Assembly (NCBI GenBank): GCA_947169975.1
Contig: CAMVRT010000018.1
Coordinates: 1 to 37,394 of the forward strand
Source: an uncultured Oscillospiraceae bacterium
Lineage (GTDB): Bacteria; Bacillota; Clostridia; Oscillospirales; Oscillospiraceae
Direction: 5' to 3'
Length of the DNA: 37,394 nucleotides
Shown: one piece after another, positions 31,143 through 37,394 of the stretch
Layout of the letters: every line of letters begins with the position of its first letter
How positions within the stretch are numbered: position 1 is the stretch's first letter
Program-made: the position numbers and the translations under genes
Notes under the pieces: model-generated
Seen by the model: only the letters and a program-made list of their open reading frames with translations
Databases searched by the model: none
What the model was told of the DNA's origin: nothing

Positions 31143-32037
31143 GTTCTTCTCAAAAATGGCGGATATTCCGGTCGGCACGGCCGGCGACCGGCTCACAGAG
31201 GGCTGCCTCGTACTGGAGGGCGGCGCATTCCGCGGACTGTATACCCAGGGCTTTCTCGACGCGATGATGGTCAACGACATCAACATGGGCTGCGTGATCG
31301 GCGTCTCGGCGGGTGCGCTGGGCGGCATGAACTACGTGTCCGGACAGATCGGCCGCTCCGCCCGGATCAATCTGGGCTTCCGGCATGACAGCCGGTATGT
31401 AGGAGCGAAGGCGCTCATTCACGGCCACAGCATTCTGGACGTCGGATTCCTGACAGAGGAACGGGGGATTTTCGAGCCCCTTGACCGGACGCGGTTTGAG
31501 CGGCCGGACAGGCGGTTCATCGCCGTGGCAACCAACTGTCTGAACGGTGAAACCGCCTATTTCGAAAAAGGAAAATGCAGCGACATCATACAGGCGATCC
31601 GGGCGTCCGCTACCATGCCGTTCATCTCCCCCATGGTCATGATCGACGGCATTCCCTATCTGGACGGCGGATGCTCCTGCAAGATCCCCTACCGGTGGGC
31701 GCTGGAGCAGGGCTTTGAGAAGATCGTCGTCATCCGGACAAGAGATCCCTCCTTCCGGAAGAAAGAGCGCGGCTCCTCGGCCGCTCTCAAGTTTTACCGT
31801 CATTACCCGGCGTTTGCGCAAAAGCTGGCTGACAGCACGCGGGATTATAACCGCCAGTGTGACGAGATCGAGCAGCTCCATGCCGCAGGCAGGCTCATGC
31901 GCCTCGCTCCCTCCGAGCCGGTGACGGTTTCCCGCATCGAGGGCGATCTGGAGAAGCTGGGCGCGCTTTACCGGCTCGGCTGGAACGACTGCCTTGCCGC
32001 ATTGGAGCAGATTAAAGCGTATCTGGGCATTCAGTAA
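31132..32037 (+). CDS. Patatin-like phospholipase
   Basis: 301 residues from ATG 31132 (GAGG six bases upstream, inside the previous gene). The patatin elements are complete: oxyanion loop LEGGAFRGLYTQGFLDA (residues 29-45), nucleophile GVSAG (Ser59) and the dyad Asp in YLDGGCSC (near 180). It lacks a signal sequence and fits the YchK/RssA-like bacterial group. It probably hydrolyses acyl chains of membrane lipids. Tight coupling to an esterase-like gene suggests joint lipid or acyl-ester turnover. Confidence 0.93.
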   Translation: MANKFFSKMADIPVGTAGDRLTEGCLVLEGGAFRGLYTQGFLDAMMVNDINMGCVIGVSAGALGGMNYVSGQIGRSARINLGFRHDSRYVGAKALIHGHSILDVGFLTEERGIFEPLDRTRFERPDRRFIAVATNCLNGETAYFEKGKCSDIIQAIRASATMPFISPMVMIDGIPYLDGGCSCKIPYRWALEQGFEKIVVIRTRDPSFRKKERGSSAALKFYRHYPAFAQKLADSTRDYNRQCDEIEQLHAAGRLMRLAPSEPVTVSRIEGDLEKLGALYRLGWNDCLAALEQIKAYLGIQ

Positions 32038-32065
32038 TCACAATAAATGGTTTGGAGGGAATGAC

Positions 32066-32722
32066 ATGAAATACGGAGAATCCTTTTTTGACATTTTTTA
32101 TCTCGGGTTTGCCATCATCAGCGGCTGCGTGATCCTGCATAAGGCGCGGAACAAAACAGAGCGGCTAATGGGTTTTGCCACGCTGCTGCTGGGCTGCGGA
32201 GACGCCTTTCATCTGATCCCCCGCGTACTGAACTATTTTGTTGACGCGGATTTTTCCGCTGCCCTCGGCGTTGGCAAGCTGGTCACCTCGCTGACCATGA
32301 CCGTTTTCTATCTGCTGCTGTACTATGTCTGGCTGGGACATTACCGGGCAAAGGAGAACCGTGGCGTCACGGTGGCGGTATGGCTCTTGACGGCAATTCG
32401 CTTTGTTCTTTGTATGTTTCACCAGAACGGCTGGCTCCGGAACAGCAGTGACATGACCTGGGGCATCATCCGGAATATCCCGTTTGTCCTTCTCGGCGCC
32501 GTTGTGTGCTGGCTGTATTTCCGGCAAAGAGCGGATGATCCGGTATTCCGGCGCATTTGGCTCTATATCCTGCTGTCGTTCCTCTTCTATATCCCGGTGG
32601 CTGTGGGCGCAGGGCTTGTTCCCCTGCTGGGAATGCTGATGCTGCCGAAAACGGTGTGCTATATTCTGATGATCGTCGTCTTTCTGCGTTCCCTCAACAA
32701 AGAACCGTTCAACCGGGCCTAA
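32066..32722 (+). CDS. Polytopic membrane protein of unknown function
   Basis: 218 residues from ATG 32066, with TTGGAGGG upstream; an apparent longer frame from 31994 lies inside the patatin gene. Seven hydrophobic segments, beginning FFDIFYLGFAIISGCVIL, with GFATLLLGCGDAFHLIPRVL as the second and third, and YYVWLGHYRAKENRG on a cytoplasmic loop. The conserved-looking GDAFHLIPR motif, with an Asp and His inside the membrane, is noteworthy, but no family is named. The position in a run with patatin and flavodoxin genes does not settle its role. Confidence 0.8.
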   Translation: MKYGESFFDIFYLGFAIISGCVILHKARNKTERLMGFATLLLGCGDAFHLIPRVLNYFVDADFSAALGVGKLVTSLTMTVFYLLLYYVWLGHYRAKENRGVTVAVWLLTAIRFVLCMFHQNGWLRNSSDMTWGIIRNIPFVLLGAVVCWLYFRQRADDPVFRRIWLYILLSFLFYIPVAVGAGLVPLLGMLMLPKTVCYILMIVVFLRSLNKEPFNRA

Positions 32723-32755
32723 ACACGACCCAACAGAACATGGGAGGAGAAGAAT

Positions 32756-33391
32756 ATGAGTAAAAAAATCATTGCCGTCAACGCAGGCCCCAGAATGGGC
32801 TGGAACACGGAGACGCTGATTTCCGAAGCGTCCAGAGGAGCAGAGGCCGCAGGCGCCGCCGTGGAGCGGTTCGATCTGTTCCGGCTGGAGAAGTATACCG
32901 GCTGCATCTCCTGCTTCGGCTGCAAGAGGGAGCGGTTCAAGGGGCACTGCATCTGCCGCGACGGGCTGACCCCGGTGCTGGACGCCATCCGGGAGTCAGA
33001 CGGCCTGATCATCGGCTCGCCCAATTATCTCAGCGAGCTGACGGCCTCTTTCCGTGCCCTCTATGAGCGGCTGATTTTCCAGAATCTGACCTACAACGTG
33101 GAGAAGCCCTGCTGTAACGAGCGGCCCATACCGGTGCTGCTCATCATGACCAGCAACGCGCCGGACACCGGCTATCGGGACCTGCTGCGGAACTATCAGC
33201 AGACACTGTCCCGCTTTGTGGGTCCCACGGAGGTCTTTGTCAGCGGCAACACCCTCCAGCTCAGGGACTACAGCAAGACGGACTGGCCGTGGTCCATGTT
33301 CGATCCGGCGGCCAAGCAAAAGCGCCGCGAAACGGTTTTCCCCCAGGAGTGCAAGCAGGTCTACGACCTGGGAATGGCGCTGGTGCGCTGA
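32756..33391 (+). CDS. Flavodoxin-fold NAD(P)H/FMN oxidoreductase, iron-sulfur flavoprotein type
   Basis: 211 residues. The FMN phosphate loop region is NAGPRMGWNTETLI (residues 9-22; a variant of the G-S-P-R-x-x-S-N-T pattern), and SDGLIIGSPNYLSELTASF contains the flavin-contacting loop. Four cysteines in GCISCFGCKRERFKGHCICRD resemble the Cys cluster of iron-sulfur flavoproteins, so a 4Fe-4S site is possible. Probably transfers electrons to an unknown partner. GGGAGGAG precedes the ATG; a strong terminator follows. Confidence 0.88.
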   Translation: MSKKIIAVNAGPRMGWNTETLISEASRGAEAAGAAVERFDLFRLEKYTGCISCFGCKRERFKGHCICRDGLTPVLDAIRESDGLIIGSPNYLSELTASFRALYERLIFQNLTYNVEKPCCNERPIPVLLIMTSNAPDTGYRDLLRNYQQTLSRFVGPTEVFVSGNTLQLRDYSKTDWPWSMFDPAAKQKRRETVFPQECKQVYDLGMALVR

Positions 33392-33406
33392 TAATTGCAC
33401 CGGTTA

Positions 33407-33446
33407 CAAGGGCCTCCTTTGCATGAGTGCGCAAAGGAGGCCCTTG
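33407..33446. terminator. Intrinsic terminator between convergent genes
   Basis: Perfect 16-base arms (33407-33422 and 33431-33446), core GGGCCTCCTTTGC, eight-base loop. Ends the flavodoxin gene on the plus strand and lies about 50 bases beyond the stop of the aldo/keto reductase on the minus strand. Confidence 0.85.
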
Positions 33447-33493
33447 TATCTTCTGCGTATTTTCTGATGCAAGCCGACGCCGGAGGACACCCG

Positions 33494-34333
33494 TTACTTT
33501 TCAAAATCGGGCTTCCACAGCGCAAACTGGGCCAGCTGTTCATCGGTGCGGTGATAATAGCGTTCGCCTTTATCCAGCATGGCGATCCGGTCCATCTCAT
33601 CGGCGGTGAGGGTAAAATCAAGGATGTCCAGGTTGTCCCGGATATGGTCCGCGTTTCTGCTGCCGGGGATCACCGCAAAGCCCATCTGGGTGTGCCAGCG
33701 AAGGATCACCTGAGGGGGAGTCTTTCCGTACTTGCGGCCCAGCTCGGCGAACACGCTCTCGTGGATAAGAGCCTTGTCTCCGTGGCCCAGCGGATACCAG
33801 CTCATCAGCCGGATGCCGTATTTGTCCAGGGTTTTGCGCAGCTCTGTCTGGGTGTAATAGGGGTGCGCCTCCACCTGGATGAACTGAGGTGCGATCTCCC
33901 ACTGCGTTTCCAGCCGGGCGATGTATTTGCCCTCAAAGTTGGAGATGCCGATGGCTTTGACCTTGCCCTCCCGATAGGCCTTCTCCAGCTGACGGTAGCC
34001 GGCCGGCCAGTTTCCTGCGGGCTGGTGGATGTAGAGCAGATCCACGTAGGTCACGCCCAGACGCGCCAGCGTCTCGTCCACGGCGTTGGGATTTTCGTAC
34101 TCGCTGGGCCAGAGCTTGGTGGAGAGGAACACCTGCTCACGGGGCACGCCGCTGTCTCTCATCCCGCGGCCCACCGCGCGCTCGTTGACGTAGGCATTGG
34201 CCGTGTCCACCAGGGAATAGCCCATTTTCAGCGCCTCTCTGACGCTGTTCTCCGCATCGGCGGGGCTGAGCATAAAGGTGCCGATGCCCACCGCCGGGCA
34301 CCGGATCCCGTTGTTCAACGTGATGTATTCCAT
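33494..34333 (-). CDS. Aldo/keto reductase
   Basis: 279 residues from ATG 34333, with GAGGAGG six bases upstream. The catalytic tetrad is complete: Asp43 and Tyr48 in LVDTANAYVNE, Lys73 in FLSTKLWP and His103 in YIHQPAGNW. NADPH-binding stretches KAIGISNFEG and VIPGSRNADHIRDN also stand out. It belongs to the AKR group close to 2,5-diketo-gluconate reductases and reduces small aldehydes or ketones. It is the last gene of a three-gene operon (flavodoxin, NTF2-like, AKR) divergent from a LysR-type regulator, so control by that regulator is likely. Confidence 0.95.
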   Translation of the reverse strand: MEYITLNNGIRCPAVGIGTFMLSPADAENSVREALKMGYSLVDTANAYVNERAVGRGMRDSGVPREQVFLSTKLWPSEYENPNAVDETLARLGVTYVDLLYIHQPAGNWPAGYRQLEKAYREGKVKAIGISNFEGKYIARLETQWEIAPQFIQVEAHPYYTQTELRKTLDKYGIRLMSWYPLGHGDKALIHESVFAELGRKYGKTPPQVILRWHTQMGFAVIPGSRNADHIRDNLDILDFTLTADEMDRIAMLDKGERYYHRTDEQLAQFALWKPDFEK

Positions 34334-34343
34334 GTTATCCTCC

Positions 34344-34685
34344 TCAATACACAGATGCGCGGGAGCCGGTGAAGCGCCAGACTCCCCCTTCTTTTCGCAG
34401 GGTGAAATCTCCCCGCAGCTTCCAGCTGGTTTTTCTGCCGCCGTAGACAGCCGCCAGAACACGGCTTTTCCCCATCATGGTCGCGGTATCGCCGTGGACC
34501 GTGACCTCGATGCTGTCGTGTTCGGCGGAGTAGTAGTTGAACGTGCCGCTTTGCAGGCCGCGGAGAAAATCCTCCCGGGACTGCCGGACGCCGGTCATGT
34601 GCAGGAGAACGTAATCCTCCGCCATGAGATCGCGCAGCCCGTTGACGTCCTTTGCGATCATGCCCCGCCAATACCGGCGGTACAT
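34344..34685 (-). CDS. NTF2-like (SnoaL/DUF4440) small protein
   Basis: 113 residues with the pattern of cone-shaped NTF2-like proteins: an N-terminal helix (RRYWRGMIAKDVNGLRDLM), then a strand with DYVLLHMTG and the ending GVWRFTGSRASVY. Members bind or turn over small hydrophobic or polyketide-like compounds, or are just ligand carriers. The ATG at 34685 has only a weak GGGAA site; a stop lies four codons upstream, so the start cannot be far off. It sits between the flavodoxin and AKR genes, 36 and 10 bases away. Confidence 0.8.
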   Translation of the reverse strand: MYRRYWRGMIAKDVNGLRDLMAEDYVLLHMTGVRQSREDFLRGLQSGTFNYYSAEHDSIEVTVHGDTATMMGKSRVLAAVYGGRKTSWKLRGDFTLRKEGGVWRFTGSRASVY

Positions 34686-34720
34686 TTCCCGGATCGCTTA
34701 TCGCTCTTCTACGTTCATTT

Positions 34721-35242
34721 TTACAGCAGGCCGTTGGCGGAGAGCCAGCGCTTCACGCTTCCTTCGGAGCTGGCCGCGCTGCTGCCGGTGACGGAAAGGC
34801 CGGACTTTACCGCCGCGCCGGGACAGGTACGCCGGATGTCTCCCTCGCTTGAGCCCATGCCGCTGCCCTCGTTGGTGCACAGGGGGAGAATGGTCTTTCC
34901 GGTGAAATCAAAGGCCTCCAGGAAGGTGAACACCGCCATGGGCATGGTGCCCCAGTAGTTGGGGTACGCCAGAACGACGGTGTCGTACGCATCGATGGAA
35001 TCCGGCAGGGAGACCAGCTCGGGTCTGGCCTTGGCGCGGAGATCCCGCTTGGCCTCCTCAATGCAGGTCATATAGACGGGGGAATAGGGTGTCTTCATCT
35101 CAATTTTGAAGGTGTCCGCGTCCATCAGCTCCTTCATGATGTTGCACACGATCTCCGTGTTGCCCACCTTCACATACCGCATGGCGCCTCCGAAGTAGTT
35201 TTCATCCGCCCGGGAAAAGAATGCAATCAAAGTCTTAGCCAT
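34721..35242 (-). CDS. Flavodoxin family protein
   Basis: 173 residues from the ATG at 35242 (GGAGG eight bases upstream); the adjacent ATG at 35245 is equally possible. It opens LIAFFSRADENYFGG, the place of the FMN phosphate loop, with VLAYPNYWGTMPMAVFTFLE supplying the second flavin loop, as in clostridial flavodoxins of the MdaB/YwqN-like group. CTNEGSGMGSSEGDIRRTCP near the end is also characteristic. It may carry electrons to the neighbouring reductase or reduce quinone-like compounds. First gene of the operon, divergent from lysR. Confidence 0.9.
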   Translation of the reverse strand: MAKTLIAFFSRADENYFGGAMRYVKVGNTEIVCNIMKELMDADTFKIEMKTPYSPVYMTCIEEAKRDLRAKARPELVSLPDSIDAYDTVVLAYPNYWGTMPMAVFTFLEAFDFTGKTILPLCTNEGSGMGSSEGDIRRTCPGAAVKSGLSVTGSSAASSEGSVKRWLSANGLL

Positions 35243-35275
35243 CATTTTATCCTCCATATCTGTTTTGTTGTCCTC

Positions 35276-35339
35276 ATTATATCGCCAGACTATTGCAAAG
35301 TCCAATCGAAATAGTGTATAATTGATTTAATCATTAAAT
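35276..35339. promoter_or_regulatory. Overlapping divergent promoters with a LysR-type box
   Basis: Minus-strand promoter: -35 TTGGAC (35300-35305), 18 bases, -10 TATAAT (35276-35281). Plus-strand promoter: -35 TTGCAA (35293-35298), 18 bases, -10 TATAAT (35317-35322). Between and over both -35s lies ATTG-N7-CAAT (35292-35306), a T-N11-A LysR site, inside wider arms ACTATT/AATAGT (35289-35315). A 15-bp near-palindrome ATTTAATCATTAAAT (35325-35339) follows the plus -10. This fits one LysR protein controlling both directions. Confidence 0.8.
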
Positions 35340-35354
35340 AGCACGGAGGCAGGA

Positions 35355-36242
35355 ATGACAACAAAGCAGATCGATTACTGCATTGAACTGGCCCGGACGC
35401 TGAACTTCAGCCGGGCTGCCGACAATATGTTCGTGAGTCAGCCCACCTTCTCCTATCAGATCAGGCTGCTGGAGGAGGAAGTTGGCTTTTCCATCTTTGC
35501 GCGCAGCGGAAAAGGAGCCTCTCTGACGCCGGCGGGCAGTCAGTTCGTGACGTTTCTCTCCGGCATGCGGGAGGATCTGAAGCGCGCCGTTGAGCAGGGC
35601 CAGAATTTCAGCGCGAAATATAAGGACAGCATCTCCATCAGCCTGATGGTGCGGCAGGCGATCTGCTTCCTGCCGGAGGCCATGCGCCTGTTCGCCGAAT
35701 CCTGGCCGGACGTGCAGATCACGCCGAAGTTCCAGTACGAAAACGGCATGGACGGTTTTCTGAAGGACGAGACGGATATCCTGTTTTCTCTCAAGGAGCA
35801 AACCCGGCAGATCCCGGGCATCGTTGTCCACGACCTGTTTACCAGCCATATCTACCTCATTGCCCAAAGAGACGATCCTCTTGCGAAAAAGAACCGGGTC
35901 ACCGAAAGCGATATTTTCGGCAGGACCTTGATGGTGGGCGGCGGCTCGCCCGCCGCGCTGAAGGCGGTGCAGCACCGGCTGATCTCCACCGGAAAGATCG
36001 CCTATTTCAACAGCGCCGACCACGATACCACGCTGACCAACGTAGCCGCCGGGCGCGGCGTCTGCCTGGCGCCGGGCTTTCTGAACGACCACAGCGGGCA
36101 GTTTGCGTGGATCCCCTTTGACTGCGCCGAGTGTTTTTCCTGTGTCCTGTGTACCCACAAGGACGACAACAGGCCGTCACTGAGGGCTTTTCTCAGCGTT
36201 CTGAAGGAGCTGTATCACAACGCGGTGGCAATCCCGCTGTAA
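35355..36242 (+). CDS. LysR family transcriptional regulator
   Basis: 295 residues, standard length. The N-terminal winged helix reads MTTKQIDYCIELARTLNFSR, then AADNMFVSQPTFSYQIRLLE and GFSIFARSGKGASLTPAG, the classical LysR HTH. The effector domain spans about residues 90-290. It is transcribed away from the flavodoxin-NTF2-AKR operon with overlapping promoters and a T-N11-A box, so it very probably regulates that operon and itself. The inducer is not evident. CGGAGG precedes the start. Confidence 0.95.
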   Translation: MTTKQIDYCIELARTLNFSRAADNMFVSQPTFSYQIRLLEEEVGFSIFARSGKGASLTPAGSQFVTFLSGMREDLKRAVEQGQNFSAKYKDSISISLMVRQAICFLPEAMRLFAESWPDVQITPKFQYENGMDGFLKDETDILFSLKEQTRQIPGIVVHDLFTSHIYLIAQRDDPLAKKNRVTESDIFGRTLMVGGGSPAALKAVQHRLISTGKIAYFNSADHDTTLTNVAAGRGVCLAPGFLNDHSGQFAWIPFDCAECFSCVLCTHKDDNRPSLRAFLSVLKELYHNAVAIPL

Positions 36243-36301
36243 AGAGAATTGCCTGATTTGGTGGGTTATCGTAATCTCGTTTTGGAAAGGAAATGAGAAT
36301 A

Positions 36302-36640
36302 ATGGCGTCAAGTCAAGGGTATCTGGACTTCATCCTGGATCAGCTTTCGGACCTGGATGGAATATCCCATCGCGCCATGATGGGAGAATACATCATCTAT
36401 TATCGCGGCAAGGTTATCGGCGGCATTTACGACGATCGTTTTCTGGTGAAACCGACGAAATCCGCTGCAGCTATGATGCCAAACGCGGAACCGGAACTGC
36501 CGTATGAAGGGGCAAAGAAAATGCTGCTTGTGGACAACGTGGAGGACAGGGCATTTTTAAAGGCCTTGCTGGAAGCAATGTACGAGGACCTTCCCGCACC
36601 GAAAAAAAGCGGAAACAGAGGAAGGACATCGAACGGATGA
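36302..36640 (+). CDS. TfoX/Sxy N-terminal domain protein
   Basis: 112 residues from ATG 36302, which begins with the family-typical MASSQGYLDFILDQLS; the ATG at 36293 almost touches the AAAGGA site and is less likely. The body shows HRAMMGEYIIYYRGKVIGGI and DDRFLVKPTKSA, which match the TfoX N-terminal domain. Full-length TfoX/Sxy regulates competence in Gammaproteobacteria; stand-alone N-terminal proteins in Firmicutes have no known role. The basic tail (KKSGNRGRTSNG) is unremarkable. It precedes the next small gene by 28 bases. Confidence 0.88.
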   Translation: MASSQGYLDFILDQLSDLDGISHRAMMGEYIIYYRGKVIGGIYDDRFLVKPTKSAAAMMPNAEPELPYEGAKKMLLVDNVEDRAFLKALLEAMYEDLPAPKKSGNRGRTSNG

Positions 36641-36668
36641 ACAAACGGAATTTGCGGAGGAAACGGTT

Positions 36669-36992
36669 ATGATTACACTGCATTTGTTTTACACCGGGGA
36701 AAACGACAGCGCCCGAAAATTTGCACAGGAAATGGAAAACTCCGGGTTGGCGGATCGGATCCGGCAGGAGCCGGGGAATTTACGGTATGAGTACTACCAG
36801 CCTCTGGCTGATCCGAAAACCATCCTGCTGATCGACTCATGGGAAAATCAGGAGGCCATTGACGCCCATCATGCCTCCCCCATGATGCAGAGGATTGCGG
36901 AACTGAGAGAAAAGTATGATCTCCATATGCGTGTCGAGCGCTTTGTCCCGGAAGATTTGGGACCGGACGCAGCCTTTGTTCGGGAAGCGTGA
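36669..36992 (+). CDS. ABM-domain (antibiotic biosynthesis monooxygenase-like) protein
   Basis: 107 residues with a dimeric ferredoxin-like barrel pattern: opening strand MITLHLFYTG, then GNLRYEYYQPLADPKTILLI, DSWENQEAIDAHHASPMMQ (the WxxxxAxxxH motif typical of YgiN-like ABM proteins) and the final strand VERFVPED. Members oxidise quinol-like compounds or degrade heme, and many are uncharacterised. GCGGAGG lies eight bases before the ATG. Probably co-transcribed with the TfoX-like gene. The Bcp remnant directly behind it is out of frame. Confidence 0.85.
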   Translation: MITLHLFYTGENDSARKFAQEMENSGLADRIRQEPGNLRYEYYQPLADPKTILLIDSWENQEAIDAHHASPMMQRIAELREKYDLHMRVERFVPEDLGPDAAFVREA

Positions 36993-37002
36993 CGGGATTT
37001 AG

Positions 37003-37263
37003 CGCATCAGGGCCAAAGGGCATACCAACGTCAGCATCGTCATCGTGGAAAACGACGGCCTGCCCTTTGCGCTGCTGTCCGATCCCGAAACGGATGTGCT
37101 GCAGGCATACGACGTCTGGAAAGAGCGATCGATGTTCGGAAAGCCTGCCATGGGGATCCAGCGTTCCACTTATCTGATTGATGAGGAAGGAACCATCGTC
37201 AAAGCGTTTGGCAGGGTGAAGACAAAAGACAACGCCGGGCAGATGCTCAAAGAACTGGATTGA
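37003..37263 (+). pseudogene. Truncated thiol peroxidase Bcp, C-terminal remnant
   Basis: The frame opens after a TAG at 37000-37002 and runs 86 codons to the stop. From about 37057 it matches the C-terminal half of Bcp-type peroxiredoxins: LPFALLSDPETDVLQAYDVW, GKPAMGIQRSTYLIDEEGTI and the end AGQMLKELD. The N-terminal half with the peroxidatic cysteine (TPxCTxE) is absent. An internal ATG at 37045 could start a 72-residue piece but it would lack the active site. Probably left by a deletion that joined it to the ABM gene. Confidence 0.85.
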
Positions 37264-37293
37264 CAACATATTCAGACCCTAAGAAACGATTGA

Positions 37294-37334
37294 AAGACTC
37301 CCGGTCATCGGCTTCACCGACGACCGGGAGTCTT
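37294..37334. terminator. Hairpin after the Bcp remnant
   Basis: Perfect 13-base arms AAGACTCCCGGTC (37294-37306) and GACCGGGAGTCTT (37322-37334), extended by CGG/CCG inside. Lacks a long T-run but is followed at once by a second hairpin. Confidence 0.7.
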
Positions 37335-37340
37335 CAGCTT

Positions 37341-37382
37341 GGGGCCGTTGCAAAACGAGGGTTTTGCAGCGGCCCCATTTTT
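37341..37382 (+). terminator. Intrinsic terminator
   Basis: Arms GGGGCCGTTGCAAAAC (37341-37356) and GTTTTGCAGCGGCCCC (37361-37376), one G-U pair, four-base loop, then ATTTTTCC. A strong plus-strand terminator; it closes the small-gene run ahead of the window edge. Confidence 0.85.
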
Positions 37383-37394
37383 CCGTCAAAACCA

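Overview
The window is GC-rich and gene-dense. It looks like a chromosomal segment from an anaerobic, spore-forming Bacillota of the Clostridia, most like an Oscillospiraceae gut commensal (Flavonifractor/Oscillibacter/Dysosmobacter type). The basis for this is the B12-dependent methylaspartate route of glutamate fermentation (glmL-glmE-mal), a full-length SpoVT, TipA-type and YczE-type proteins common in Clostridia, strong AGGAGG ribosome sites and sigma-A promoters. The genus is inferred and was not searched. No rRNA, tRNA, CRISPR, intact insertion sequence or prophage was seen.

Layout. 1-3432: end of a glutamate mutase operon (GlmL C-terminus, GlmE, methylaspartate ammonia-lyase), closed by a bidirectional terminator. 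3478-8776: a seven-gene minus-strand operon behind one strong promoter whose -10 is overlapped by a 14-bp palindromic operator. In transcription order it encodes an anchored alpha/beta hydrolase, a TetR regulator, a flavin-reductase-like protein with a C-terminal PCP_red-like domain, an atypical NAD(P)-binding reductase of the NmrA/divinyl-reductase type, a DUF1295 steroid-5-alpha-reductase-like membrane enzyme, a polytopic membrane protein, and a small protein with the core and C-terminal signatures of ferredoxin-dependent bilin reductases. This is the most unusual part of the window: a candidate tetrapyrrole (or other conjugated lipophile) reduction system.

8795-10543: a TipA-like MerR regulator with a textbook 19-bp-spacer promoter, then decayed DNA holding a C-terminal ADP-ribosylglycohydrolase remnant and a short tandem repeat. 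10544-14308: plus-strand genes for a YczE membrane protein, NnrE, an HD hydrolase, an unusual NifX-like/FKBP fusion, a peptide deformylase and a small membrane protein. 14781-17553: a 5'-nucleotidase lipoprotein and SpoVT, with a hairpin between spoVT and a divergent small ORF that holds both ribosome sites. 17606-22240: XpaC-TelA-TPM operon and a MATE exporter. 22378-25763: MscS, M42 peptidase, PAP2 and YwaF/TMEM164-like genes. 25764-26137: a palindrome-rich intergenic element flanked by two identical terminator hairpins.

26138-37394: mostly accessory enzymes and regulators. These are a lipoprotein and a DUF3795 protein divergent from a GNAT-nitrilase pair through a shared -35 region; a Y-family polymerase with a YolD partner behind a LexA box; an esterase-patatin-membrane protein-flavodoxin run; an aldo/keto reductase/NTF2/flavodoxin operon divergent from a LysR gene; TfoX and antibiotic-monooxygenase-like small proteins; a truncated Bcp peroxiredoxin; and two terminal hairpins. 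Many genes here are small redox or stress enzymes controlled by adjacent TetR, MerR, LysR or LexA-type sites.
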